Positions 22,656 to 33,612 of a DNA stretch of 64,000 nt are shown here, piece by piece. Position 1 is the first letter of the stretch. Every line of letters starts with the position of its first letter. The notes under the pieces are model-generated. The model had not been told where the DNA came from, ran no database searches, and saw only the letters and a program-made list of their open reading frames with translations. The DNA comes from Panorpa germanica (Eukaryota > Arthropoda > Insecta > Mecoptera > Panorpidae): the NCBI GenBank assembly GCA_963678705.1, contig OY783208.1, forward strand, positions 23,090,207-23,154,206, written 5' to 3'. The translations under genes and the position numbers were made by a program.

Positions 22656-24083
22656 ATGAATGCATCAAGTAAGGAGGAAGATTTTATCCCAATAACAGAA
22701 ATAAAACAAGAAAAGTTGGAACCAGAAGATGAAGAAGATGAAGACCAAAATTATCAAACGATTTATATTGTAGTACAAGAAACAGTAGATGATAATTATG
22801 AAGATAAATGTCTTAAAGTTGAAAAAAGCGAATCGTTATCTGAGGAAGTGAAACTCGAATGTATTGATGATGTCAACGAAGCATCATCAAATGAAGATAA
22901 TCATGAAAATGTTGATGATCTGTTAGTAGCATCATCAAATGAAGATAATCATGAAAATGTTGATGATCTGTTAGTAGTATCATCAAATGCTGATAATATA
23001 TTACCAGCATCATCAAAGGTAGTGAATTACGATGATAATGATGATGATACCTTCGAAGAACTATCATCAAATGAAGAAAGTGACGAGTATGAAAACAGTG
23101 AAGCCTGTAAATCGTCAACAATGAAACAAGTTGATTTAATAAAGCAATACAAAAAGAAATTGTATTCTTGCAAATATTGTAATGAAGAATTAACATGCGC
23201 CAGTACTCTAAAGGTTCATTTGGAGACGCATTTTAACCGGAATTTTGTTAGATGTTATGTCTGTTGGAAAGAGTTTGATACAACTACTAGACTTAAGTCA
23301 CACATGCAAATTCATTATGAAAGAGAAATATATAAGTGTGAATTATGTTGTAGGACATTTAAGAAGGAGTTGAGTTTTCAATATCATAAACTGACTCATT
23401 CTGATAGAGAAGATTTTCAGTGTAAAATATGTCCCGATAAATTTAAGACGCCAAATAGTCTAAAATATCACATGCTGAAACATAACAACAAAAAACATGT
23501 CTGTAAAATCTGTCACAAGGTATTTTACGTCGCCAAAAAATTGAAGGAACATACATTGACTCATTGCAACGAAAAAGTTCAATGTTATTTGTGCAGCAAA
23601 TTTTATAAATCGAGAGAATTCTTAAAGACACACATCAAGACACATTCTGCGGAAAGAAACTATGAATGTAATATCTGTAAAAAAGATTTTAAAAGTCGTA
23701 TTGATCTTAAAACTCATGCAATAATTCACTCCGAATATAAAATAATTCGATGTCCTATTTGCAAGAAAACTTTTAGATCTCAAAGTAGTCTTTATGCTCA
23801 TAAGATATTACATTCTGAAGAAAGAAAATATAATTGTAATATTTGTGATAAAACGTTTCATTTTTTAAGTAATTTTAAAACGCATTTAATTATTCATTCT
23901 GGTGAGAAGAATTATCGTTGTCAACTTTGTCCTAAAGAATTTAGATTTCCGTATAATTTAACTTCTCATATGATCTCGCATTCTAAGAAGAAGGAGTTTC
24001 AATGTAAGATTTGTACCAAAGCTTATAAATCTTCAAACACTCTTAAATTGCATATGGGATCACACAGACAAATAACAGAATAA
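22656..24083 (+). CDS. ZnF-4: C2H2 zinc-finger protein, eleven fingers
   Basis: The frame is open from 22497, but an acceptor (ATTGTTTCAG at 22631-22640) precedes the ATG at 22656, so the start MNASSKEED is preferred, giving 475 residues. The N-terminal 165 residues are very acidic, with IKQEKLEPEDEE, LKVEKSE and VKLE motifs, and include a 48-base tandem repeat (22881-22976) coding ASSNEDNHENVDDLLV twice plus a third partial unit. Eleven C2H2 fingers fill residues 170-470, with HSxxR/K linkers such as HSEERKY; finger 10 is preceded by HSGEKNY. The stop at 24081-24083 overlaps an AATAAA. It is divergently placed to ZnF-3. A nuclear DNA-binding regulator by family. Confidence 0.9.
   Translation: MNASSKEEDFIPITEIKQEKLEPEDEEDEDQNYQTIYIVVQETVDDNYEDKCLKVEKSESLSEEVKLECIDDVNEASSNEDNHENVDDLLVASSNEDNHENVDDLLVVSSNADNILPASSKVVNYDDNDDDTFEELSSNEESDEYENSEACKSSTMKQVDLIKQYKKKLYSCKYCNEELTCASTLKVHLETHFNRNFVRCYVCWKEFDTTTRLKSHMQIHYEREIYKCELCCRTFKKELSFQYHKLTHSDREDFQCKICPDKFKTPNSLKYHMLKHNNKKHVCKICHKVFYVAKKLKEHTLTHCNEKVQCYLCSKFYKSREFLKTHIKTHSAERNYECNICKKDFKSRIDLKTHAIIHSEYKIIRCPICKKTFRSQSSLYAHKILHSEERKYNCNICDKTFHFLSNFKTHLIIHSGEKNYRCQLCPKEFRFPYNLTSHMISHSKKKEFQCKICTKAYKSSNTLKLHMGSHRQITE
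22881..23000 (+). repeat. 48-base coding tandem repeat in ZnF-4
   Basis: Two exact or near-exact units starting at 22881 and 22929 (GCATCATCAAATGAAGATAA) and a third, diverged start at 22977. Confidence 0.9.
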
Positions 24084-24478
24084 ATTTATAATAGGGACAT
24101 TACTTTTTGGAATTATTTGCTTTATTTTTCTTAGTGACATTTTAAATATATAAATTGATAGCACAAGATTGTCTTAAGATTAGAAATACTAGAGAATAGT
24201 TGTCTTCAGTAGAATATTATAAATGCAGGTGGAAAACTTCTGAATTTGTATTTTGTCAGTAAGAATGTAAACTTTGTAATATTATACCATAACTCAACTG
24301 TAAGCTTTTTAATTATTATTATTTTTGATTACTCGATTTGAATTGTGAACTAATATTAATGTAATGTAATGACAGATCGAGTATTTTGGTTTCTTATTTC
24401 AATATATGCTAATCTATGTACTGGTTGGTGTTTTATTTATATTTTAATAAATTGGGCAAAATAAACAATAAAATATTG

Positions 24479-25470
24479 GTAAATTAGCTATATTTCGCAT
24501 AGAGCTAAAAGTTGGTATAAACCTTAGGGACATTATCAGTCCTCACCGATCGCACATCTGCATAAAAAGTTATTCAAGATTAAAGGTCAACAAAAATGGT
24601 TTTTCCAATTTTCTCGGTAAACGGTAAGTTTTATCATAAAAATACATCAAACAAAAGTTGTAGATCAAGAAATTATCTACAATAATTGTTCTTATACTTT
24701 TTCTTCTAAGAATCACCATTCCTGAGATATTGCGATTCTAATTCACAGAAAACAATAATATGTTCGCTGAACCGCCTTAAGCGTGTACACGCCATCGGAT
24801 GTTTAATATAAGTAAAAATATTGGTTTGTGTAACTTGTAAATACAAATTATACGATTGTGAGAATATACAGAGTGTTCCGAAATTACACAGTTGTGCAAT
24901 GTGATTTGAATTGACTATTTAAAGTACAAGTTAAAATATTTTATGTAAAGCACCAATAAACTTAACACATGTTAAGATATTCACATAATACAAGAATTAT
25001 GAGATCATTTTACTTTCACGTGCTCAAGGATCTCTAGGATAACACCACAATAGTGTTATCTTGATTCAGTAATAGTCAATTTTTATCGCATTTTATTGAC
25101 ACTACCACAAATTAGATTCAAAAACACTAGAACGAAACACTACCTCACAGGTGGTGCGGAAATGTGTGCATATTATGTGGAATACGACTTCTTCAACTTT
25201 TAGAATCGGAATATCTCAGGAATGGTGATTCTTAGAAAAAAAAGTATAAGAACAATTATTGTAGATAATTTCATGATCTAAAACTTTGGTCTTCTATTTT
25301 TATGATAAAACCTAACGTTTACCGGAAAATTGGAAAAACCATTTTTGTTTACTTTTGACGTTGAATAACTTATTTTGCAGATGTGCGATCGGTGAGTACT
25401 TTTAGTATTTGTAATAGTGTCCTCAAAGTCTGTACCAACTTTCAGCTCTATGCGAAATATAGCTAATTTA
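24479..25470. mobile_element. Family H fold-back element
   Basis: Inverted arms of roughly 270 bases: TAAATTAGCTATATTTCGCA at the left, TGCGAAATATAGCTAATTTA at the right, with GATCGCACATCTGC and ACTTTTTCTTCTAAGAATCA mirrored inside. No ORF. A single copy in this window. Confidence 0.85.
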
Positions 25471-25550
25471 AATGTTTATTTTGTCCGGGTTATTAATTGA
25501 AATAACTGACAGGGATATTGGCTATTACTTATAGAAATATATTTTATTTA

Positions 25551-25970
25551 GGTAATTATTCGATATAGCTACACCTTTTGTTTTGAATCTCATTAAAAAA
25601 CTATAACAGTTTTGTATGTTCTATAGCGTTTATTGTATACTAAAGACATTTACAAATCTTACGCAATATACATTATACCATTTTTTACTTAGAAATAGAC
25701 AACAATAATGGTTAAAGTTAAATTTTCAAATTTGAGGTTAGAAATACAATGACAATGTACCATATGTAAGTAAAAATGGTGTCATATTTCACATTTATTA
25801 GTCAACTTTAAGCATAAATTCGGTCTATTTTTTAATAAAATAATTGTATAAGGTATATTACGTGTGATTTGTACATGTTTTCACTATAATAAAAGCATCG
25901 TGAAATATACGAAAGTACGAAAGTTTTTTTATAAGATTCAAAACAAAAGGTGTAGCTATATCGAATAATT
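25551..25970. mobile_element. Family C MITE, complete
   Basis: GGTAATTATTCGATATAGC at the left and GCTATATCGAATAATTA at the right, an inverted pair. Confidence 0.85.
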
Positions 25971-26132
25971 AAGAAGTTGAAATTTTATTTGTATGAAAAA
26001 TGATATGTTTTTATGTGTCAAATTAATATAGAACGAGTTTAATATGTTAATTTAAAAATTGAATTAAAATTTGAAATGAAATTCAATTCACACACAAAAG
26101 ACAGTCGTCGTTTTCAACGGGGGTAAACTCTA
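25971..26132 (-). mobile_element. Family D half element
   Basis: Right arm only: ATATAGAACGAGTTTAATAT to GGGGGTAAACTCTAG. It abuts the C element without a gap. Confidence 0.75.
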
Positions 26133-26372
26133 GTTGTAAATAATGTCATTATCTGTCATATGTCATTCAGATAAACAAGAAAACTTATTACAGTGTCATT
26201 ATTTTAAAAATCAGTTTCTCAATTAACCTGGTCATCTCCAAAAGAACATAAATATAGAAATATATACACAGTAAACTAAATGTTTAATTTAAATTCAAAT
26301 AAAAAAAAAATATCTTAATACAAAATTTATACCCTAAAAATAACAAAAATTAAATAAAGTAAATATGTAAAT

Positions 26373-29300
26373 CTATTTATTCCCGGATTTTCCAGAGTCG
26401 GGGTTAAAAAATTGTTTGAAGGTATTGTTAATAGTCTGAAAGAAATTAACATGTGGAGTAGTAGCTCCAGGTCCTGGTTGTGGTGCATCATCTTGAGGAT
26501 GATCCTCCACTACATCTGGTACTTGCATATTTCGCTCTAGCTCCATCTCTGGAGAATATGTAGTACTTGTTGCAGGCATTGGAGCTGGAATGCTAAAAGC
26601 AAAATGAATCCTTGGTTTGACATAATAGCAGTTCGCATCAAAAGGAGAACCACTGCAGGATGTGTCCATGGTGAAGGAATCATCGGAACTAGGAGGACTC
26701 GTGTTCGGAGAGGTATCACAACTTGTTGTAGGCGCTACTATAGGTTCAGCGAAATTGTAGTTAGCTCGCGAAGGAACTCTGGAGTGGGGATTTCCACCAA
26801 AAATAAATAACTCGTTTTGAGGGGCTACCACTTCCGTAAGGGAAGGCGAAGGAAGCGTATCTTGGACTAATTCTTCTGAAATATTAACAAAGTATTTTAG
26901 CTTCTCAGTTTCTAAATCATTAGGCTTGTGTCCTATGTCTTAATTTCTATAAAAGTGTACTATATATTGATAAAATGGGTTACTAGAACCTCAAATGTTC
27001 AATTATTTTTTAATAACTCCTTATATGTTAAGAGATATTAACAATTAAAAAAGTCATTTTGTCTATTTAATTATTAAATGGATTCAACGTTGTACACATT
27101 CCAAATGCATGTGACATCACAATCGCTGCTAACCTTACAGCTCATAAATCTCTGCTACATGTATTTACATATCAAAATACCAAATATTATTTACAGTTAT
27201 TTCAAGGAACAATCAAATTTCAATATTATGTCTGCCTTAGCAGAGTTAAATAAAATAAAAACTTATTATTCTTTGACTTGACTTGATTATTTGACTACCA
27301 ACAGCTACAAAACATTACCATAGTACTGACCTACTCAACAAATAACTGACGTTAAAATGGCCGACCATTTCTAGCGCTAAAACTACAATTCAAATTTTTA
27401 ATTGCTATATCTCCGTCAACATTTAGATATTTAATAAAATAGACACGCCATCAATTTCAATCAACAATTATAGTTTTAGCGCAACAGATGTCGGCCATAT
27501 TTGTATGACGTGAAATGCATTCTATATGTCAGTTATTTGTTGAGAAGGTCAGTGCTGTGGTAATGATTTGTAGCTGTTGGTAGTAAAAGAATAATAAGTT
27601 TTTATTTTATTTAACCCTGTTACGGCAGACATAATATTGAAATTTTATTGTTCCTTGAAATAGCTGTAAATAATATTTGATATATAAATACATATAGCAG
27701 AGATTTATGAGCTGTAAGGTTGGCAGCGGTTGTGATATCACATGCATTTGTAATGTGTACAACGTTGAATCCCTTTAATAATTAAAGAGACAAAATGACT
27801 TTTTTAATTGCTAATATCTCTTAACATATAAGGAGTTATTAACAAATAATTGAACATTTGAGGTTCTAGTAACCAACTTTATCAATATGTAGTACACTTT
27901 TATAGAAATTTAGACATAGGACATAAGCCCATTAGTGCATATAACATTTTTTGTATGCTGATAAATATTAAGCTACACCGCTGTATAGTAGGGAACTTTA
28001 CTTGAAAATAAGCAATGATTCAAACCAGTAGATCACATCTACAGCGTTTACACTTTTACCGATATTTCTTAAAGCTATTATAGTACATAACATTACTATA
28101 TATCATTTAAAATGATTTCTAACCTTCTACAAGTAATAATTAAATATTTCTTTAATAAAATAATTAGTTTATTTAAGAAATATTAACTTTTCAATTATTA
28201 TGGAGTATGTTTCTCTGCTAATCAATTTTATTATATGTATAGCTTGTTGCATGCTTTCCAGGCGTAATCATTCTTTGATGTCACTTTCGACACATGCGCA
28301 TAGAAAAGAAATAGGAACATATACCTATCTCTCTCGCAAACATTTTGGACACACTTTCAGGTCCAGTATTCTCTAATGATTTTTTAGCTAATTATATAAG
28401 TTTCTAGGTTATAAGTGGGATTACAACGAAAATTTAATATGAAAGTAATAATTTACCATTTTCCGTTTGCATCCCAATATCCGTGACGGATATAGTAAGG
28501 TCAATAACTTCAAAATTGCCATCTTGCTCAGAAACAGACCTTCTAAGACGTCTTCCACTTCTGCTGTTTTGATATTTTCTTCTTTGTGGTCTCCCAGACA
28601 ATCTCCTTGCTTTTGGTGATGAATTATGCAACTTCCTTCGTTTGGGGTGGGTTGCTCCATTTCTGGAACCACTGCTTTTTAACATCTCCCCCATACGTTT
28701 CTGGGCTTCAATTGCTGCCTTTCTTATACCTACTCTAGGTCCAGATTTACTAGGTTTTATCGATAGGGGCGTGTTTGACGATGAAGGCCCCGCCCCAATT
28801 TCCCCTTCTCCGTTTTGATTACGTTGCAAGAGCAGATCAACATTCTGAGATAATTAAATTTATTAGGTAAAGAGGGTTTCGATTCTGATTCCGATTCCGA
28901 TAAATAGTCTGTTTAAGAAAAGTTGAATATTACTTGTTTGTGTTTCACATTACACATAAGATGTCTGTCTTGTTGATCCGAGTTGTGAGGTCAAAGAGTA
29001 CTGGAGTTTGACATTAAGTGTACGGTGTAAATATGGATGACACTTTCTAATTGCACTAGGTTTAGCTTTGATGCTAAATAAGTCAAGAAGTAAATGGATG
29101 AAATCATGGTATCTTAAGAGAATCTTTATCACATGTGAATTTAATAAAAGAAATTAGATTAAAACCGTGCGACTGACTAAATTTCTTAAAATAATTTTTA
29201 GGTTAACTTTTTGTCTTGAAAGTTCTGCTTTTTTATGTTTAATTGCGTTTGTTCTATACTCAAAACTTTTTTAAGAATAAATGAGGAGCTGTATCTGGAA

Positions 29301-31833
29301 TTATTAAGACGTGTGACTCCTCCAATACAAAAAAGGACACTAACATCAAGGAGGGAATAAATCGTAATGAAAGATTAAGTGCCACGTTAAGATTTTCAGC
29401 TAGTGGAAGCACTTACATTACATTATTTCATATTAACTAATCATCACCACTAAAACCATCAAATTCACATTAATTTTTACATTATTTCATTTTAAGCTAT
29501 TAGTGTTGTCAGTATATTTTGTCTGCCTTATTACAGTCATTATTTCAATTGTAATTAAAAATAATGGAGTCTTGTGTTGTAGCAGTTGTTGTCAAAGATA
29601 ATGTTATGGCTGAAATCAGCTGTGACGTCACGTGTATTTTGCATGTGCAGTGACAAACGTATTAACTACGTTGGTCAAATTTTACAAGCCAATTCATGAA
29701 TCAACAGTTCTAGTTCTGACTAGCGTCGTTGATTTAATGGCGGTAATTTCAAACAGTTCGCACAATATCGAATGGGCTTCTGCTCATTTTTAGTGGTCAA
29801 TTTTTCAATTGTTGATTGAAATTGATGTTAATAAATGTGTATTGGCGTGTCTATTTTATTAAATATCTAAATGTTGACGAAGATATAGCAATTAAAAATT
29901 TGAATTGTAGTTTTATATATTTGTTGACGTGAATGCATTTTAACGTCAGTTATTTGTTGAGTAGGTCAGTGCTGTGATAATGTTCTGTAGCTGTTGGTAG
30001 TTAAATAATGAAGTCAAATCAAGAATAATAAGTTTTTATATTATTTAACCCTGCTAAGGCAGACATAATATTGAAAGTTGATTGTTCCTTGAAATAGCTG
30101 TAAATAATATTTGATATTTTGATATATAAATACATATAGCAGAGATTTATGAGCTGTAAGGTTGGTAACCTTATACAAGGATTGTGATGTCACATGCACT
30201 TGGAATGTGTACATCGTTGAATCCCTTTAATAATTAAAGAGACAAAATGACTTTTTTAATTGTTAATATCTCTTAACATATAAGGAGTTCTAGTAACCCA
30301 CTTTATCAATATATAGTACACTTTTATAGAAATTAAGACATAGGACACAAGCCCATTGAACAGTATGGTCTTCCCATACTCCTTTGCGATTACACTGTCA
30401 AATTTTTAGTGTAATTATTTGTCACAGTGTAACTACCACATGTAACACGTGACACATTTCATAAATGTAAAACACAGATTCAAGTAATATTAACTTTTTT
30501 ATGAACAGACTATTTATCGGAACCGGAATCGGAACGGATCGTGAAAAACCACCTTAAGGAAGAACTAATATATTATCAAAACAAAATATCCTCTGTAGTT
30601 TATACTGCCTACAGATCTTTTCTTTTCAAGATAAATTTAAGATGATCTTTTCACAATTATTCGCAGTTATTGTGGTTTAAAGTATTTTTGAAATAACAGA
30701 AATTTCAAAGTAATAGTAAGTATAAAACTCGATGTCATTGTGAAAAACGTAATAAATAAGGATGGTATAATAATATTTGCTACTCTATTATATGGCTTAT
30801 ACGACACTGACAAGAGTGGTCATTTAAAATTATTAGAAAAACGCAAAATTTTCGTGAAAAGAGGTGATAATTTTATTTTAATCTAAAGTACAAACTTTGA
30901 GGTTAGTAATGAAACACAATATCTGCTAAATGTTACCCAAATATTGTGTTTTTCTGTTCTGTTTCTTGAAATACCAGCTCTTGTTGAAAGATCCAATAGT
31001 TTTATAGAATATATTAACATATAAAAGTGTAATTTAAATTGACATGAAAATTACATGACGTATATATAAACACACTTCAAGTTATGGTAATTATTCGATA
31101 TAGCTACACCTTTTGTTTTCAACCTTATAAAAAAAACTATTGCACTTTTGTACAATATCAGGCGCTTTTATTATAGTGAAAACATGTACAAATCACACGT
31201 TATATACCTTATACAATTTTTTATTAAAAAATAGACAGAATTTATGCTAAAAGTTTACTAATAAATATAGAATATGACGCCATTTTTACTTATATTTTAC
31301 TTAATTTTTAAATTTCAACTTTAACCCTCAATATCTTCTATTTCTTAATAAAAAGTGGTAAAATGAATATCACGTAGTGATTTGTACATGTTTTGAGTAA
31401 ATAACAAGCATAATAAAAGATATATAAATGCAGTAGTTTTTTTTACAAATTAAGAAACAAAAGGTGTAGCTATATCGTATAACTACCCATGTTATAACCT
31501 ATATGTATCAACTACGTCTACAAAATGCATTAAGCATCGAAGTATAAATTCAAATTTTAATTTAAAGAGAATATTAATTTCGTATTGATTCAAACGATAC
31601 AATTAAAAGAAATGGTAGACATCCCAATTATGGTATTAGATTAAATAATCACGTATTCAAGATTCCAAAAATAACATTAAGACCTTTAAATAATCAAGAT
31701 ATATATGGCAGATTATAAAAGAGATTAGAACATAATTGAAAATATATTTGTTAAAATTACTCACCTTGACCATCACGTCCACTGTAGATGAATCACTTTT
31801 ATCAACATCTTTATTTTCAACAGTATCTTCCAT
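26373..31833 (-). CDS. Unrecognised three-exon gene, basic and low-complexity nuclear-type protein
   Basis: Three coding exons on the minus strand, 31833-31765, 28844-28457 and 26875-26373, join in phase (0, then 1) to 319 residues starting MEDTVENKDVDKSDSS. All junctions have AG/GT signals (GTGAGT after exon 1, GTAAAT after exon 2, ATATTTCAG before exon 3). Exon 2 is rich in basic and serine residues (HPKRRKLHNSSPKARR), looking like nuclear localisation signals, and ends VIDLTISVTDIGMQTENG. Its VIDLT core resembles a SUMO-interacting motif. Exon 3 is rich in Pro, Ser and Thr, with NPDSGKSGNK at the end. No domain recognised. The introns hold an inverted pair of A elements, and a G element carrying an A insertion, plus a C element. 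Confidence 0.7.
26919..27933. mobile_element. Two family A MITEs in inverted orientation (large palindrome)
   Basis: A plus-oriented copy from 26919 runs to CAATTTCAATCAACAATTAT at about 27470, where an inverted copy starts at once (TAGTTTTAGCGCAACAGATG) and ends AGGACATAAGCCCATT at 27933. The arms are about 470-550 bases with almost no spacer. Confidence 0.85.
28277..28385 (+). repeat. Repeat E, copy 2 (fragment)
   Basis: GATGTCACTTTCGACACATG to CAGGTCCAGTATTCTC, as at 4926-5010 and inverted at the window end. Confidence 0.7.
28875..30550. mobile_element. Family G element, copy 1, split by an A element
   Basis: Left end ATTCCGATTCCGATAAATAG, right end CTATTTATCGGAACCGGAAT, inverted. The A copy at 29771-30357 is inside; without it the element is about 1.09 kb, matching the second copy at 43546-44632. 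A minus-strand frame (28950-29132) is shared with that copy but shows no known domain. Confidence 0.85.
29771..30357 (-). mobile_element. Family A MITE, complete, inside element G
   Basis: AATGGGCTTCTGCTCATTTT at the left to GGACACAAGCCCATT at the right, inverted relative to the reference copy at 17600. Confidence 0.85.
31086..31488. mobile_element. Family C MITE, complete
   Basis: GGTAATTATTCGATATAGC at the left, GTAGCTATATCGTATAACTA at the right. It lies in the first intron of the three-exon minus-strand gene. Confidence 0.85.
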
Positions 31834-32054
31834 TTGTATGAGATAATTCCTTATTGTAAAGAATAATTCATTGACAACAATAATAAAAACAAAAAATTTA
31901 AAATAAAAAACTCAAAATAATGTAGGATATTAAAAAATGAAAACTTTAAAAAAATATCTACAGCTTACTTGATTAGTAAAATAGGGTAATGTCATAAAAA
32001 AATGCGTTTGTAAGTAAAACCAACCTTTTTATTAAAAAATATTGTATATATTAT

Positions 32055-32792
32055 TTATTTACAATGAAATTTTATATGTTTTTTTAAATCATAGTTCCTT
32101 TTATAACACTTTGCACAATTATGACATATAAAACGTCTTACGGTACTGTGAACAACTTGATGTTTTCTTAAACAAGCAACAGTTTTAAATGATTTGTCAC
32201 ATAGATTACAAGAATAACACTTCTGGTCTCCATGACGTTGCGTGTGCGTTTTTAAATCCGTAGCTCTACGAAATGCTTTGTTACAAAAATGACACTGGTA
32301 TTGTTTTATATCAGAATGAACAATATAGTGTTCTTTTAATTTTTGTATTGTTTTAAAAGCTTTCTGACAAAATGTACATTCAAAATCTCTTTGATCACTA
32401 TGTACTACAGAATGCTGTATTACTTCACGTTTTGTTTTGAATAGTTTACCACAAATATCACAAGGAAATTCTTTTCTATCTGTATGAACTCTTTGATGAC
32501 GTTTTAGATCATCAGGTATTTTAAAAGCCATTATACATAATGGACATTTAAATTGGCGATAATTTGAATGGGTTGGTATATGTCGTTTGTAATGGCTTAA
32601 TCGCTTGAAAGATTTTGGACAAATATCACAAGTATATAAATGTTTTTCTGGTTTTTTATCTATATCGTAATCTTCTGGCTCTTTTTTGACAACTATTTCA
32701 TCGACTGCTTCTAATTTTAGTTCTCCATTAAATAAATTGACCTCAATATCACTTGTTAATATATTATGCTCTTGCGTTATGTTATTATTCAT
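32055..32792 (-). CDS. ZnF-5: C2H2 zinc-finger protein, seven fingers
   Basis: A 245-residue single coding exon starting MNNNITQEHNILTSD. The N terminus has LKLE and VVKKEPEDYD, the latter a good SUMO-consensus lysine beside a proline. Seven C2H2 fingers run from about residue 53 to the end (YTCDICPKSF to HIKFHCK), with HSNYRQF, HTDRKEF, HSDQRDF style linkers and none of the TGEKP type. It differs clearly from the HLDVNPF group beside it. The first ATG is in an AT-rich context and no acceptor is close by. It starts about 220 bases from the start of the three-exon gene's first exon, in the same orientation downstream of it. Confidence 0.9.
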   Translation of the reverse strand: MNNNITQEHNILTSDIEVNLFNGELKLEAVDEIVVKKEPEDYDIDKKPEKHLYTCDICPKSFKRLSHYKRHIPTHSNYRQFKCPLCIMAFKIPDDLKRHQRVHTDRKEFPCDICGKLFKTKREVIQHSVVHSDQRDFECTFCQKAFKTIQKLKEHYIVHSDIKQYQCHFCNKAFRRATDLKTHTQRHGDQKCYSCNLCDKSFKTVACLRKHQVVHSTVRRFICHNCAKCYKRNYDLKKHIKFHCK

Positions 32793-33612
32793 TTTATTTT
32801 ATAATAATTTAATATATATATATTTTTAATCTAAATATATTATTATGTTTATTGATTCTTAAACTAAACAATGAATAAAATATATGTTAACAGGTTAAAT
32901 TAATGCGTAATTAAATAAGTAAAAATATTTAATAGTTTTTATAGAATTGTAAATGTCAAAAAGAAAAGGTTGTTAGTGACATCTATTTATCAAAGTTGAA
33001 ACCATGTTATGGTTTGAATCTCGAACGAATACCTTTTGATTTTTTTTATTATAAATGTACAAAAGATGACGAATAATATATATATTCAGAATATTTGACC
33101 CTTTGAATATATAAATAATTATAACAAAGCTTTGAATATTTATTCTTCTGTGAGTTCATAACCAGAGAACAAAAATTTAACTTTTAAATTGGCTTGTGTC
33201 CTATGTCTTAATTTCTATAAAAGTGTACTATATATTGATAAAGTGGGTTACTAGAACTCCTTATATGTTAGGAGATATTAACAATTAAAAAATCCATTTT
33301 GTATCTTTAATTATCAAAGAGATTCAACGTTGTACATATTCCAAATGCATGTGACATCACAACCGCTGCCAACCTTACAGCTCATAAATCTCTGCTATAT
33401 GTATTTATATATCAAAATATCAAATATTATTTACAGCTATTTCAAGGAACAATAAAATTTCAATATTATGTCTGCGTTAGCAGGGTTAAATAAAATAAAA
33501 ACCTATTATTCTTTTAAAATATCAAACAATAAAAATGGAGTTTGCAACACAATTACAAGAAATTCTTTCTAATTTATCGCAAAAATTGTTGCATATGCCA
33601 CAAGGAAACGAA
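32793..33612. other. Intergenic between ZnF-6 and ZnF-5
   Basis: AT-rich sequence containing a partial A element at 33189-33514; the remaining 100 bases are the 3' flank of ZnF-6. Confidence 0.6.
33189..33514 (+). mobile_element. Family A MITE, left part
   Basis: TTGGCTTGTGTCCTATGTCT to AAATAAAAACCTATTATTC, then it stops. Confidence 0.8.

Larger units (their letters stand above)
24084..26372. other. Intergenic: elements H, C and D
   Basis: 24084-24478 carries the ZnF-4 3' region. Then element H (24479-25470), a C copy (25551-25970) fused to half of a D element (25971-26132), and 240 bases of AT-rich DNA before the end of the next minus-strand gene. Confidence 0.7.

Noticed and set aside
22873-23196. 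Minus-strand ORF of 107 residues opposite ZnF-4
   Set aside because: It is the antisense shadow of the repetitive acidic coding region (CATCAT runs).
28950-29132. Small minus-strand protein, present also at 43607-43798
   Set aside because: Its conservation is explained by being part of element G; the two copies differ at the ends and neither has a recognisable domain.
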